Assembly: GCF_025766255.1 (NCBI RefSeq)
Contig: NW_026516668.1
Location: forward strand, 787,542-851,541
Length of the DNA: 64,000 bases
Direction: 5' to 3'
DNA from: Zychaea mexicana
Taxonomy: Eukaryota > Mucoromycota > Mucoromycetes > Mucorales > Lichtheimiaceae
Shown here: piece after piece, positions 1 through 12,260 of the stretch
Numbering within the stretch: position 1 is the stretch's first letter
How the letters are laid out: each line of letters begins with the position of its first letter
Notes under the pieces: model-generated
The model's input: the letters and a program-made list of their open reading frames with translations, nothing else
Told to the model about the DNA's origin: nothing
Database searches by the model: none
Position numbers and translations under genes: made by a program

Positions 1-892
1 GCACGTCCAACGCACCAATTACATCCCTTTTAGAGCATACTTCCATTCCTCCAGCTGTTCAAGCATTGGTAAATATTCAGCGTAGAAGGTTATTTGAGAG
101 AAGGACCAAACTGACCGAGAGAGCAATTCTGTAGTTTTGTACATCCGAGCCTGTAACTACTACGTCTGCTACAAGAAGAACAACAACAGCACCAGCAGCG
201 GTATCAGGCACCAGTAGCCACGACATTGATTACATGTTAACCCATACGACATCCTCACCCATCTATTCACCAGCAAGCCCTTCAAGTGCCATGCTCGACG
301 ATCGAGAAATCGATACGATTGCTATGCAACAACAACCTGTAAGTTTTGCTCTATAAATCATCATCCTCATAACCGTAATGTACATCGTCATTCTCATCCT
401 CACAAGTCATCCTCCTACTCTTCTCCACCACGCGTCTTAAATACCGCTACCACAACTACTCCTGTTGGCTCACCGTCACCGTCCTCGTCATCGCTACAAG
501 AAGATGATGCTGCTTCAAGAACTTCACGACCTGTTGGAACTCCACGCGTAAAACTACCGCGACCGGAAGATCGTTTGCTGGCAGCAGCAGCAACCGAAGA
601 AGACGACCGTCAAAGACGAAGGGATAGCAAGGACCACATGGCATGGGATCATCCACGCGAAATGTATCTGCGAGAAACGACGTCGAGTCGCTTATTATCA
701 GCACAAGCAAACTCGGTTATGGGAAGCTGGTTTCCATACCAGTCACCTTCGTCTGCCATGGTAAATGCTGTGAAAAACACGACGCCCCATCCATCCACTT
801 CATCTTCCCTCAATCCTGTAGCAACCCATCATCGTATTCCCAGCATCCATTCTCGCATACCAGCTTCAAGACCTTTTGTTCAAAGACGTTGA
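1..892 (+). CDS. C-terminal part of an unrecognised Ser/Thr-rich protein (5' end outside window)
   Basis: Three exons can be joined in phase: 3-68, 135-338 and 407-892 (TGA stop). The first intron (69-134) is GTAAAT...CTGTAG with an ACTGAC branch-like motif. The second (339-406) starts GTAAGT and ends CACAAG. The visible 251 residues are rich in Ser, Thr, Pro and Ala with a charged patch (TEEDDRQRRRDSKD) in the last exon. No domain, signal peptide or membrane segment was recognised, so it looks like a disordered tail. The upstream part that would identify the protein lies outside the window. The exon model rests only on frame and splice-site agreement. Confidence 0.5.
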
Positions 893-1040
893 CTCATTCT
901 CTAGCCTTAGTTCTTTTTTGTAATTTATTCAAGTTTTTACTTTCTCTTCTTCTTCCTTTTGTTGTAAACACAGTCAAAGCATAAAGTAGTACATAATCCT
1001 TCGAATCATCTCCTCTGCCCGGCATCCCTCAATCTATCTA

Positions 1041-1088
1041 TGAGTGAGTGTGCGAGTGTGAGTGTGAGTGTGTGTGTGTGTGTGTGTT
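1041..1088. repeat. GT/GAGT-rich microsatellite
   Basis: GTGAGTGTGAGTGTG-like DNA passes into an uninterrupted (GT)n run. It lies between the Ser-rich gene and the ribose-5-phosphate isomerase promoter. Confidence 0.85.
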
Positions 1089-1156
1089 ACATTATCATAA
1101 AGTTCTTTCCTGTTATCGATCATCAGTACAGATCAAGCTTTAAAGTTGTAGCTAAT

Positions 1157-1164
1157 TGACGTCA
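1157..1164. promoter_or_regulatory. Palindromic CRE/ATF-type bZIP site TGACGTCA
   Basis: A perfect TGACGTCA octamer lies about 20 bp upstream of a TATAAA element (1183-1188) and in front of the ribose-5-phosphate isomerase gene. This octamer is the established binding site of CREB/ATF-type bZIP factors in fungi and animals. Use by this gene is inferred from position. Confidence 0.45.
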
Positions 1165-1182
1165 TGCGCGCACCCTTCTCTC

Positions 1183-1188
1183 TATAAA
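1183..1188 (+). promoter_or_regulatory. TATA box of ribose-5-phosphate isomerase gene
   Basis: TATAAA lies about 150 bp upstream of the first in-frame ATG (1337) and 200 bp upstream of the ATG with the better context (1388). It is followed by A/G-rich then CT-containing leader sequence. Confidence 0.45.
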
Positions 1189-1336
1189 TGTTTGGAAAGG
1201 GCAAAAACCGCACGGAAGGCTAAAGAAAACCTTGGCTCGGCAAACCCGGCACAGATATCCTATCTCCGACGACAGTCACCAAAGCGGCCCAAATGAGTAA
1301 AAGGATGAGAAAAAGTGGGGGTGCGGGCTGGTTTGG

Positions 1337-2435
1337 ATGTACCGTCATTTCATTCGTCGTTCTCTCACAACAGCAACAAGAAGCACCATGGCAAGCGCAG
1401 TTGAAGCAGGCAAAAAGTTGGCAGCTTACCAAGCCGTCAATGATTATATCACTCCCGAACACAAGGTTGTTGGCATCGGCTCTGGATCCACCGTTGTCTA
1501 TGCCGTCGAACGTATCTTGCAACGTCCCGAACTCAAGAACATTGTCTATGTACCCACTAGCTTCCAGTCCAAGCTGTTGATCATTGAAGGCGGCCTGACC
1601 ATGGGCACTGTTGAACAGTAAAGTTTTCTGGAAAGGGCTTCGACCCGCGTAGTGCATATGTAAAAAACCTGTGTGTATCTGTGGTTTTTCTTACTAACAT
1701 TTTATGCTTGATTATTAAATAAAAGATACCCCGAAATCGATGTGACGATCGATGGTGCTGATGAAGTGGATGGTCAGCTCAACGCCATCAAGGGTGGTGG
1801 TGCGTGCCAGTTCCAAGAAAAAGTTGTTGCCGAGGCAGCAAAGAAGTTTGTGATTATTGCTGGTAATGAAACGGAACAAACAACCCTTGGTCAATGCATG
1901 TGATATTGAAACATTTTTTGTTTTTTTTTTAGATTACCGCAAGAAGTCCACCAAGCTCGGTACTCAGGTACGATGTCGGATTCTCCTAAAGCATTCAATC
2001 TATCGAGCTAGAAAAAAGGTGGATGGAGTACTAATCTACTTGACTCGATAGTGGCTCAAGGGTGTTCCCGTTGAGGTTGTGCCCATGACGTACAAGAGTG
2101 TCATTCGAGCGCTCGAGAACAAGCTCTCTTTGAAGCCACAGCAGGTCACTCTTCGCATGGTAAGTCTTGATGCCAGACGTTACTGCTGCTGCTGATGATG
2201 TTGATGATAACTTTTACTCGAAAAACAAAAGGCTGTGAACAAGGCCGGACCCGTTGTGACGGATAATGGCAACTTTGTGGTGGATGCCCACTTTGGCGCA
2301 ATCGAGGACCCTACGGCTTTGTTGAAGGAAATCAAGCTGTTGACGGGCGTTTATGAAGTTGGCTTGTTTTGCAACATGGCAGAGACGGCCTACTTTGGTG
2401 AAGCCGATGGCACTGTGAGCACGCTTAAAAAGTAG
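1337..2435 (+). CDS. RKI1: Ribose-5-phosphate isomerase (RpiA type)
   Basis: Interconverts ribose-5-phosphate and ribulose-5-phosphate in the non-oxidative pentose phosphate pathway. Exons: 1337 or 1388-1617, 1726-1862, 1933-1967, 2052-2159, 2232-2435. All phases close to give 237 aa from ATG 1388, the usual family length. Counted from 1388, the GIGSGST phosphate-binding loop is at residues 29-35 and the DGADEVD catalytic motif at 86-92. They are followed by [11 protein letters not shown], a [12 protein letters not shown] segment, and the C-terminal [15 protein letters not shown] block. ATG 1388 has a strong context (ACCATGG). An in-frame ATG at 1337 adds 17 residues ([17 protein letters not shown]) that are basic, Ser/Thr-rich and free of acids, like a mitochondrial presequence. 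Intron 1 has a good CTAAC branch; introns 1 and 4 end in AAG. Confidence 0.95.
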
Positions 2436-3399
2436 TATGTTAGTCCAACAAAAACACCATCATCACTTCATGCTACGTGGGAAAGGTACAAGAGAGAAAG
2501 GGAAAGAGAGAGAGGAAAATTCATATTGTACATATAATAAGACTGTTGAAAACTGGGTTCCTGGAAAAACGTTCGTGCCGCTTAAAAGTCCTTTGTACTT
2601 GGTGAGGCTGATGGTTGCATCAAATGTAAAATACGAGAATCGCGGGGGGATAGGAGTGGGCCACCACTACCACCACCGCGCCACTTTTTTTTTTCTTTTT
2701 CGTAAAAGTAAAAAAAAAAAAAAAAAATTAGAACTGCTGCCGGAACGCGAAATTTTTATTCATTCTTTTTGACCGTGCGCGCGAGGCACTGAAGAAAAGA
2801 AAAAAAAAAATGCGCGACCATAGAAAATCGGAAATCCCGATCCTCTCATTCCCGCGTGCGCGCGTGTTTTTTTGTCGGCATTATTTTTTTAGCAACAGAT
2901 TTTTTTTAAAGAAAAAAAAATTGACGCGATAAAGACACACGAGCTTTTAAGGTTTGAAAAGAATTTATGTAAGGCTAAAGAGAAGAGGAAGAGAGAGAGA
3001 GAGAGAGCATGATTCTCATGACTGTACAGAATAAGAGTGTGAAGTGAAGAAGAAGAAGAAGAAAGGGAGAAGGCCACGTCGACAATTAGAAAGAGGAACT
3101 ACGTAGAAAAATGTGTGGTGGATATGAGTTGCTATTGCTGCGTGTTGCTGGTGCTGGTGATTTGCGAGGAGTCCCGTCCCTACATCAAGCGTTGCCCGTT
3201 GGTGGAGAAAAGAGAAAAAGTAAATACAGAAAAAAGAAAAGAAAAGAAAATGATATTGAATTCGCTGTTGCTGTTGTTGTTGTTGTTGAAGGTGCGTGTT
3301 GCTGTGCGTGCGTGCGTTTGTGCTGGTGATAATGGGTGGTTGGCTGTGGTGGTTGTAGTGGCAGAGTAGACGAGGTTGTGGTTTGCAAAGGGAAGCAAT
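2436..3399. other. Intergenic, convergent 3' region
   Basis: The space lies between the convergent isomerase and histone H1 genes. It holds several A/T homopolymers (around 2683-2730, 2800 and 2885-2920), a GA run near 2991-3007 and GAA triplets near 3045. Short open frames here are low-complexity and were not accepted as genes. Confidence 0.6.
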
Positions 3400-4383
3400 T
3401 TATGCCTTGGTAGCTTTTGACTTGGTGGCAGCAGCCTTCTTAGGTGCGGCCTTCTTGGCTGGTGCCTTCTTGGTAGCAGCAGCAGCAGCAGCAGCCTTCT
3501 TAGGTGCAGCCTTCTTAGCAGGAGCCTTCACACCAGCCTTCTCGGTAGTCGACGACTTCTTGGTGGGTGTCTTCTTGGCGGGTGCAGCCTTCTTGGTCGC
3601 AGCGGCGCTCTTCTTTGCGGGTGCAGCCTTCTTGGTGGTGGTGGTGGTGGTGGTGGCAGCGGCGGCCTTCTTTGCAGGTGCAGCCTTCTTTGCAGGAGCG
3701 GCCTTCTTGGTAGGAGCAGCCTTCTTGGGCGCAGCCTTCTTGGCGGCAGGCTTCTTTGCAGTCTTCTTTTCCTTGTCGGCAGCAGCCTTCTTTTCAGGCT
3801 TGGCGAGCTTGACGGTACCAGACATACCTGAAAATCAAACAACAATAGCTGCCTTTTAGTTCCTCGTTCTCTTTCATTCCGTCGCCATTTCCCTTTTCCT
3901 TCCCCTTCCTCAGCTGAGCGTGTGCCAGAAACAAAAAAACGACCACATGAAACGGTCACGGGAAGGAGTGAGCACAACTTACCCTTGGGGAGAACAAAGG
4001 CACCCTTGGTCACGCCACGCTTGATGGCAGCGTTGATTTGGGTATCAAAGTGCGAGCCGGGAGTGAGCTTGTAGTTGGCAAGGATGTACTTCTTGATGGC
4101 CGGTCTGGAGCTACCCTTGCGTTCCTTCAGAGCGAGGATGGCGGCTAGTGGTTGTTCACACATAAAGAGAGGATCAGTCATCGATGTTCATGTTACGAAA
4201 CTACGTTTTCCTTTCGCCTTTTACCTTTGATCATAGCCTCGTACTAAAAATGCAAATGAAGTGGAAGATACATTTAGCATACATTCGCTTTTATCCAAGA
4301 CATCTGAGCAGTAGTGTCAAACTTACGGTGGGGTGGTCAGCCTTCTTGGCGGGAGTGGTAGCTTTCTTAGCAGCAGGGGCCAT
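3400..4383 (-). CDS. Linker histone H1
   Basis: Binds linker DNA and compacts chromatin. Four exons on the minus strand: 4327-4383, 4225-4243 (a 19-nt microexon), 3983-4144, 3400-3827; total 221 aa, all phases consistent. Residues 1-17 are a short Ala/Lys tail. Residues about 18-85 form the winged-helix globular domain (HPTYEAMIKAAILALKERKG, then SSRPAIKKYILANYKL and IKRGVTKGAFVLPKG). The rest is a long Lys/Ala/Pro tail of repeated KKAAPAKKAA-type units with an (A)n(T)n stretch, typical of H1 C-terminal tails. The microexon encodes only YEAMIK plus one base. A TATA element lies upstream at about 4501-4508. The gene is convergent with the isomerase. Confidence 0.95.
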
Positions 4384-4500
4384 TGCGATATACGTTGTTG
4401 TGGTTGAAGGTGGTGTTCGTGGTGGTAGAGGGAGAAAGTGAGTAAAAGAAAGAAGAAAAGAAAGGGAAAAAAAAGGCAAACGTGCAAAAAACCCTATGCT

Positions 4501-4508
4501 TTATATAC
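4501..4508 (-). promoter_or_regulatory. TATA box of histone H1 gene
   Basis: On the minus strand the sequence reads GTATATAAAG, about 118 bp upstream of the H1 ATG. The transcribed side is C/T-rich on the plus strand. Confidence 0.5.
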
Positions 4509-4776
4509 GCTTTCTGTTTTTGTCCTTGAATGGTCGGCCCTTGATTTTGCTCTATCTTTTTCCTATTCCGTTTCTCTCTGTGGGTTTTTTCCTTCCTTTT
4601 TTTTTTCGCGTTCGTGTTTGCGGCACTCCCTCTCTTTCTCTGCCTCTTTCTCCCCCACCCCCCATCTTTCCCTTTACTTTTCACCCTCCCCCCCCCAGAC
4701 CCACCACTCCTATTTTCTACTTCTGCTGGATCATTGTAACACGCGCGTCGTCCCATACATAAGTAGCAATTGATTA

Positions 4777-4801
4777 TAGAGAGAGAGAGAGAGAGAGAGA
4801 C
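4777..4801. repeat. (GA)n microsatellite
   Basis: About twelve uninterrupted AG dinucleotides between the PH-domain gene and the H1 promoter. Confidence 0.9.
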
Positions 4802-4956
4802 AGTCGGTCGATCCAACCGGCATTGGACAGTATCAAAATTTTATTGTTCATGGGATCATATCGCTTTTCTTTTTTTTCTTTTTCTTTTTGGTGCATAGTA
4901 GAAAATGGTGCAATTGTGTTTTGTAGGAGAAAATATACAGTAAAAGGGTGTGTGTA

Positions 4957-6915
4957 CTAGATGAGCATTTCACGCTGGCCCCGCCGTCGTTGTTCACGAG
5001 CACGTTCAACCTCTAAAGCGCGTGCGCTCAGTGTCGATCCTGTGAGCGCTGCACGCGACGGTAATGTCATAAACTTGGGCATAGGTCTTTGCTCCAAGTC
5101 AAGTGAGATGTTGATCGCTGATAAAAAGCATTAGACATTTCCCTTTCCCCAAAAAGAAATTTGGAATCCCGATTTTACTTTTTTTTTTTTTTTTTTTTAC
5201 CTGCTTGCAAATGTTCGATCCATGATATCATCTCTACGTGTGACGATAAGCGGAGGAGCATTTGAGGACCATGTGCTGTTGTCAGTCTTAGAACAAACGG
5301 CCGTTTGGTGTAGTCCCACGCACGTCCTGCCTCGGCCCCTGCAAGAGAAATCGTCGCCAGCGGCGAGTAGTAGTAGCGGTTCCATTGGGAAAGCGGTAAC
5401 CGGGTTGCCAGCAAGGGTTGCCTACCCAACAGCCGATACCGGTTGCCATGGCTATGGTTGTCACCATGGGGTGGTGCTCGATAGATCCGCAGGATTGTCC
5501 CCCACACTTCTACATACAGCTTTCTATTTGCACCAAAGGCTTAGTTCCAAGTTTTTGGTTCGTTTATTAGAGAGAATGCCATGAATATTTACCTCCACGA
5601 TCGCCATCGTGTTCGGATGCCCGGCGCATCTTGCTCGCGTTTAATGTACACGTGACCCATCTTATACACCGTGCATTTATACGGCGGTAACTCTTCTCGA
5701 CCTTCTTCTTCGCGTGGGATAATGCACGACTTGCACTTTTCCCATCGCTTCATGAGTGCTGTGTCAAGGTAATCGGGCGGCGGTGACGATAACACAATTA
5801 ATGATCGTCGTTGTTGTGGCGGTTGTGGAACAAGTGTAGATGCTGGACTTGCTGGCCTATTAGGGGTAGTAGTAGTAGTAGCATTGTCCTCGGATGATGG
5901 TACGGCCGCTCCTACTGAAGAACGATTAACCAGGTACGCGGGCATAGACAGGGGTCGAGGGACCCGGGATATTAAATTTCGTGGCTGGCGTGGTACAACC
6001 AATCCGGGCCGTCCTTCGCGCGATGTTACTGCTGTTACTGTTTGTTGTTTGGGCGTTGCATTGGTTGTTGATGTTGATGAGGGTGACAATGTTGATGCGT
6101 TGTTGGATGCTGATGATGTGGATGATGGAGAGTGGTTGTAGTAAGGCGGCGGATGGTCTAGATCATTTAGATTGCTGTGGTAACTGCTCGCAGTAGTGGT
6201 ATTGCTGTCTTGCTCTTCCTCGTCTTCTTCCTCCAGTGCAGCCGTAATGGTGCTGTCACTGAATGTGGATAAAAACGACGATCGAACTGAAACTTTTCCC
6301 TTGCTATCTGCCAATTTTGAAAGAGGCGGCGGAGTCGGAGGCGATGAGGATGTCCGGCTCCATGCCGAAGAGGTGGAATAAAAGCTGGGCATTGCATAGC
6401 GATCGAAAGCTTCGATGGCACGGAGAATGTTCTTTTGTTCTTGCTCGGTGGTAATCAAAGATGAGCTGTTGGTATCGTTATAGATGGAGGATGGGCTGCT
6501 AGGCGATGGTAATGCATCTGTTGTTGCTGTTGCAGGCGCTGCAATGACAGTGAGCCCCTTATAGCTCATGTGAGCTTGTATGGAGCGCACACACTGACTA
6601 AGCCGGCGGCATTCATCTGGATTGTATATGCCGACATTTGCAAAATCGCTGGGATCTTTCATCATCAGTAGTCGAAATATATCGACCTGTGCACCGTTAA
6701 ACGCGGGTATAAGATGCTCCAGACTCAGGTGCGTGAGGATGATTGATGGGAGGCTGGCTGTTGTGTTGTTGTTGTTGTTGTTGTTGTTGCATATTTAAGA
6801 AAAAGATAAATCCTTTTAGTTCTCTTCCTTTTCCAAGTCTTGTTTCAGAGCTGTTACCTAGCAACGAATAATCGTTTCCATGGTGGATCTCGAGTGGTGG
6901 AGGGATGACAACCAT
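4957..6915 (-). CDS. PH-domain protein (fungal YHR131C/YNL144C-like)
   Basis: Four exons: 6858-6915, 5593-6757, 5201-5523, 4957-5117; 568 aa, phases closing at each joint. The first ~75 residues (LPSIILTHLSLEHLIPAF...) form a conserved-looking N-terminal segment. Residues ~80-340 are Ser/Thr/Pro/Asn-rich and probably disordered. A pleckstrin-homology domain follows at ~355-495: KCTVYKMGHVYIKRE, then the exon-spanning RWRSWRKLYVEVWGTILRIY, and the terminal helix SSHVEMISWIEHLQAAI. After it comes the SLDLEQRPMPKFMTLPSR block that follows the PH domain in the yeast YHR131C/YNL144C family. Such PH domains usually bind phosphoinositides or a protein partner at membranes; ligand and role here are unknown. 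A CAA-repeat tract precedes the acceptor of intron 1. Confidence 0.85.
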
Positions 6916-9900
6916 CTAATAACTTCCAAAGACAGAGAGAAAGAGAGGGTACTGCAAAGGGTAAACGGAGCAAGTATAGAAGAAGTAGTAGCAGTAAGCA
7001 GTAGTAGAAGAAGTGGTATAAAAACGATAGCGAGAAAAAGGACCAAAAAAAACCAAAACAAGGAGAAAGAGAAAGAGTACAAAGACTTGCCGAGGATCCG
7101 AGGAAGCTGTGCTAGAAGAAAGTCTCAGGTATCTAATTCGCCTCCGCGTGATTGTGCGATGGGCTTTTTGCTTTTGTGCAGCAGCAGCCAGCTCCTCTCA
7201 CATCAAGGATGATGCCGCTGCTGATGACTCGTTAGTGCCGGGTCATTTTTTCGTCTCGATAAGGCATAGATGGTCCGTGATTTTGAACCTTCTCTTGCCG
7301 TCGCCTTTCTCCTTTTCCTTTTCGCTTCTTCCACGAAAACAATCTCAAACTTGTATCATCATAGTCAGAACGCTATAAATAACCTTCTTCTTCTTCTTCT
7401 ACTTGACGCACGAAAACATTTGGCATAGCCGTGTGGCACACTCGCAGTCTATTATTAATAATGAGAGCAAGTGAGGGGGCGTGTCTTACATCCGTGAGAA
7501 TCTGCGTACTGTACATGGAATGCGTAGATCTTTTTACTCTTCTCACTTTTTTGTTGCTGGTTGCTGCACCTCTCCTTCTTCATGTTGCACAATTTTAGCC
7601 AGCAAAAACGTCACATTTATCAACAGCACCAGTAGCAACAACAACAGCTCAATGTTTTGCTGCTGTTCCAAGTCTTTGTGTGGAGCAATTTTTTTTTTTT
7701 TTGGTGGTGATCCACATTACCGTATTTGCTTTTTTAGGTTAATACTAAAAAAGAAGCGAAAACTCAGACTAGACTTGTTGATCCCAGAGAGAAATGAAAA
7801 GAAGAAAAGTCTGGTAACGACCACGTGAAAACTTCATTCACAGCCAAAAAAAAAAAAAAAACTTCTTTCTGCAAAGGGTTGTGGTTGCGTATCTGATATA
7901 TGCTATCACTTGGAGGCCTTCCCTTGTGTCATTGTTATCATCCGCTGCAAAGACATTTGTGTGCGTGTGGGGCCTCTTGGTCTTTTTCACCAGGGACAAA
8001 ATTGCAATGGAACCGGTCAAAAGAGATGTGCACAGGTATAAATGACCGGGTGGAGCCGATCCACCAGAAAGAAGAAGAAAATTCATTATGAGAGGGTTCA
8101 TGCATGGAGCAAAACATACACAGACACGCGCCCTCTTTCTAAGTCGTGTAGGCATCGTGTTTTTGGAGTGGAAAGTACCGGAGTGCTTCATAGTAGAAAT
8201 GCATATCATGCAGTAAGTAGAGTCAAAAAGCTTATGATGACTAGAAGAATTCGCGAGCTGGTTTTCCAAGCTTTTCCTAATCGGTCTTAAATTCCATTAT
8301 GCAAAGCATCACGGTTGATTCTTGCTTCTCAGGCGATCTTTTGCGTCCTTTTTCTTGGATGTGCAAATGCGCGAGTGCGACTGGAGAGAGCCGCATAGCT
8401 TTTTTTTTGTCATCGAGATTCTTTCTTTACAATGAGCGACATGTTCCATAAACAGCTTCTAAAGAGATATTAAGCGAAGCATAATTTGTTATGACGTAAT
8501 ACGAATTATTGACGCCATGATTAGTTCAGGCAAAAATCCAAAAAAAATGGATACGTGCCCTCACGGAAGAAAGCGATGATGATCATCTGGATTTGAGACA
8601 GTGCATTGCATAGGTTTTAAGTTACTTGAACATATCAACGGCAGCCATATAACCTTTGATAAGAAACCCCAACCTCGATGACCGATTTTCGGCTCCAAAC
8701 AAATGCATACACAGATACGTGCATGAGTAAGAACGAATGAAAACCGTCGCATTTATTATTTTTCTTCTCGACATTGTGGCTACAACACACTCAAAGTCTT
8801 ATAGCTGCTACTGCAGCAGCTACTTACATCTGGTAGGGAATCTTTTGTATATACGATAAGAAGCTAACTTTTGGTTTTGGGGATGCAACAACGTACGGTT
8901 GTTACGCAATGATACAGTATACCATCGTCATGCAAGTATTAATCGTTGCTGTTATATGATGGAGTATACATAGCAGTAAAACCAAAATAAAAGACAAAAT
9001 TGACATGACGCATGCATCTGTGTACTCCTACTTCCGACGATACTCACTGTGTGCTATCTTCAAGAATCTAGATCCTGCAGCATCATCCCGATGTGCGAGC
9101 CTGATAGTTTATGTGGCATTTAAAAACTTAGGTGGGTGCATACCAAGGAGATCTTCCCACGATGCGATAAGCAGATGTCTTTTCCCTTCCTCATAATCAC
9201 TGGCCTACATACATAACAACGGCCCAATCAAGCCGTTACAGAGTAGTGGCTTTGTGTCATGTTGCAGTTCGAGGCATACTGGATCGAGCTTTTTGACGTT
9301 AGTTGATCAACTAACTTTTTTTGTGATGCAATTCACTAGACATCACATGACAGAAAATAGTCATCCAAACACTTATTTCATTGTTATTCCCTAGAAGCTA
9401 GTAATAAGGATGCCAAGAAAAGACTGAGTGCACCACTGAAAGACTGTTTTCAGGTGTGCATTTGAGGGCGGGTACTTCTTATCAACACAGCGCGCTAACT
9501 ACCTTTGGCAACAGTTCTCGACACTTCTTCACATTTGTATGTGAGTCTGGCAGTGTTAGTCGTTGTATCACTTTTCTATACTATCATATATGTTCTCTGC
9601 TCTGATGAGACTAGGGCTCTCACAGAGAACGACGAGCAGAGAAGCCGCTACTACCAAAGTGGATATTCTGGCAAAAGTCGTCAAGTATCGATCTCGATAC
9701 ATTTCTGCAACTGATTCAGAACCTGCTCCAGAGGAGACCCTCCTCTAGATGCACACGCGAGTATGCTCGTTCCCATTAACCGTTCCCTCTTTCTTTTATT
9801 TTCTCTTATCAAATTCTTTAAAGTAGTTTCTCAACACTTTCACCATCGATGATATGCATTCGCAGTTTCTTCTCAACCCTAACCTTTTTTTACCATGGTA

Positions 9901-12260
9901 CGGGGATTTTCTCAGTTAAGGTATCACTCATTTGTAGTTATTCTCCCCTAACTGTACCGGAAGGAAGCGACCAATTAAGCAAGGTCATTAAGTTTTTTTT
10001 TCATTAAAGGTGATAACACACGCTTGGACTAAAAATTTTTGCTGGTTCATAAGAAAAATCGTCTACATACTGTCAGCTGCACAGAATATCCAAGGAAAAA
10101 AGTTTGTTGTTGGGTACCTCTTCATTTGTGATATGTACATATTCATTTTTTCTTTTGACGTGCGTCATTTACTTGTAAATCTACTCATATCGACATTTCG
10201 TGATAAAAAAGTGCAGTGAAAAATATTGAAGGAAAACATCGACCTCAATACTCCAACAGGTCTAAACATTATTATCGACTATATAAGGAGATAAGAAACA
10301 TACAAAAATGGCTATAGCTCTTAGCAAGTCATGTACACAATACTCGAGCTGGTGAAGGAAGGTCATACGCTTTCTAACATGTCGTCACCATTACATTGAT
10401 TAAACAACTAATTCTATTAATCACAGCCTTACACTTTCATTTATACCACACTCACACATCAGATACTGTTCGCTTTTAATATTGATGAGAGACACAAATA
10501 AAGCAGCATTCAGCATTCTTCCTGGGGAACACTTGTTCGGAAATATACAGTTAACATCATTAGGTGGTACCAAAATGGACTCAAATTTACGTAATATGCA
10601 TGCACCCATGTGTGTTGTGTACTGTACATCAAGGGAGACAGCCGATGATGGCATTTTGTTTCATATATTGGCGGGCGAGAACATGTACATTAGTAGGGAT
10701 TCTTGTAAGTGAAGAAGGCTTCTTTCTACGTTCGATGGTACAAAAAGAAATGTGATCTTGTCTTTTGGTTTTCACGAGTACACCTTCAAAAGGAACACTT
10801 TCTATACATTCATATTTATTATAGAGCTATCATAGCTACGCTTGGAGCTGTTTAATGGGGATAAAGAGAGTCTTGCAGCGATTGGTCGCCATGCAAGTAG
10901 GGATTCGTCCTGGCTTACCACGAATAATCACAGAAGGCATATACTTTAGCCGATTACGGTTTCTTAGGAATGCTGGACACGCTCATACCCCTACATATCA
11001 TGTACAACAGATCCGGTGGCAGTAACTCTCAGTTCTGCACACCTTTCATCCGCTGCTCAAAAGCTGGACATAAGCTAAAGACCCAAAATAAAGATTCAAA
11101 AAGAGGAGAGGATTGATTCCATGCAGCATCGTGTGCCTGGAAATATCAATAAAACACGTTATCAGAAATTGAGAATGAGAACATCTAAAAGAGTGGTTTT
11201 GTACTTCTTACCCATCATTCTGCGCCGTTGATCAGGGGTAGTTAGAGTCATACCCCACATTGGAAGGCTTTTGTGTGAAGCAAGGCTCAGTGGCGATGCT
11301 TCGAGAAATCCGGTTTCGTCGCTTTCTTAATACATACTAGTTGATCGTTGCGCGGGCTACTATTTGAGAGCTGTCAAGTATAAATTGCAGAATGTTGGTT
11401 CTGTGCAGCAAAAACAAGGTGGAATACGTGCTAAAGACCGTTACAGAAGCACGACTCCGCTATGTCATCAGTCATCAGCTATCTCTACTGACAGAGCTGC
11501 CGTGCCGCTTCATTACAAATATAAATGAAACAAGGAGTTGTCGAGTAAAGGAGATGTCTGTCGTTGTTGTCTCAGAGTGCCGTTTCCATAGCAGTGCATA
11601 AAGTGTTTCACAACTGCAGGACAGCTCCGCGTATTCTTTTTAACAGAATACTGCGCAGGTACAGTAGTTGCAGAACTCAGCGACGACTTTAATGTTTTAA
11701 TAAGTAGGAAGGGCAAATGTGTGGAATATACGCTTTGACAAACTCGACGTTATGCGCTGCAACAGCAAAGGTAAAGAGAAATATGCAAGACTAGGTAAGA
11801 AAGGAATATGCTAGGCATAGACAAAACAGGCAGTGCTCTAATCTTAGAAGCGTCCATGCCGGTTGTACTGTGAGATATTTGAAGAGCCTTGTGCCCCGGG
11901 ACGGCGTGTCTATCCCATTGACGGGAATTTCCGTCTAGCACTGCCAAGCAATAGGTCTGTTTGGCTCAAGATGGCTGACAAAGTATGCCAATTGCCTGAA
12001 AAATCAAAGTCTGGTCAATGATTAAGTTTGACGAAATGAGAAAGCAGGCTGAGTCTTGCTAACTTTGTCACATATCCAAACGCAAGACCCAGCATATCGC
12101 ATCAATCACCCACCCCGTTCCTGGGCAAACAAACAAACAAACATCCACGAAAAAAGCATTCAGCAATGACAATAAAAAAAAGAAGAGCTTTAGTTATTTG
12201 TGTGCACCTGCTGTTGACTTTGGGGTGTTGCGTGCCGAAGGAATAGAAATATGGAATCTA
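6916..12260. other. Gene-poor intergenic region
   Basis: About 5.3 kb with no gene I can support. It contains CTT/GAA-type simple repeats near 7385-7400, A/T homopolymers, and only short open frames with no recognisable motif. One (9563-9748, ending SATDSEPAPEETLL) looks mildly protein-like but has no start context, splice partners or known domain. No tRNA-like A/B-box pair was noticed. Confidence 0.5.

Noticed and set aside
1220..1657. 145-aa minus-strand frame
   Set aside because: Antisense of the ribose-5-phosphate isomerase first exon.
3383..3859. 158-aa plus-strand frame of repeated AFLAGA-type hydrophobic sequence
   Set aside because: It is the antisense of the Lys/Ala tail of histone H1; AAG-rich coding DNA read backwards gives Phe/Leu/Ala repeats.
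4438..4816. Ser/Phe/Pro-rich frames upstream of histone H1
   Set aside because: They translate the CT-rich H1 promoter and the GA microsatellite.
9505..9748. Small plus-strand frames (VDILAKVVKYRSRY, EPAPEETLL)
   Set aside because: No start context, splice partner or known domain; kept only as a note in the intergenic entry.
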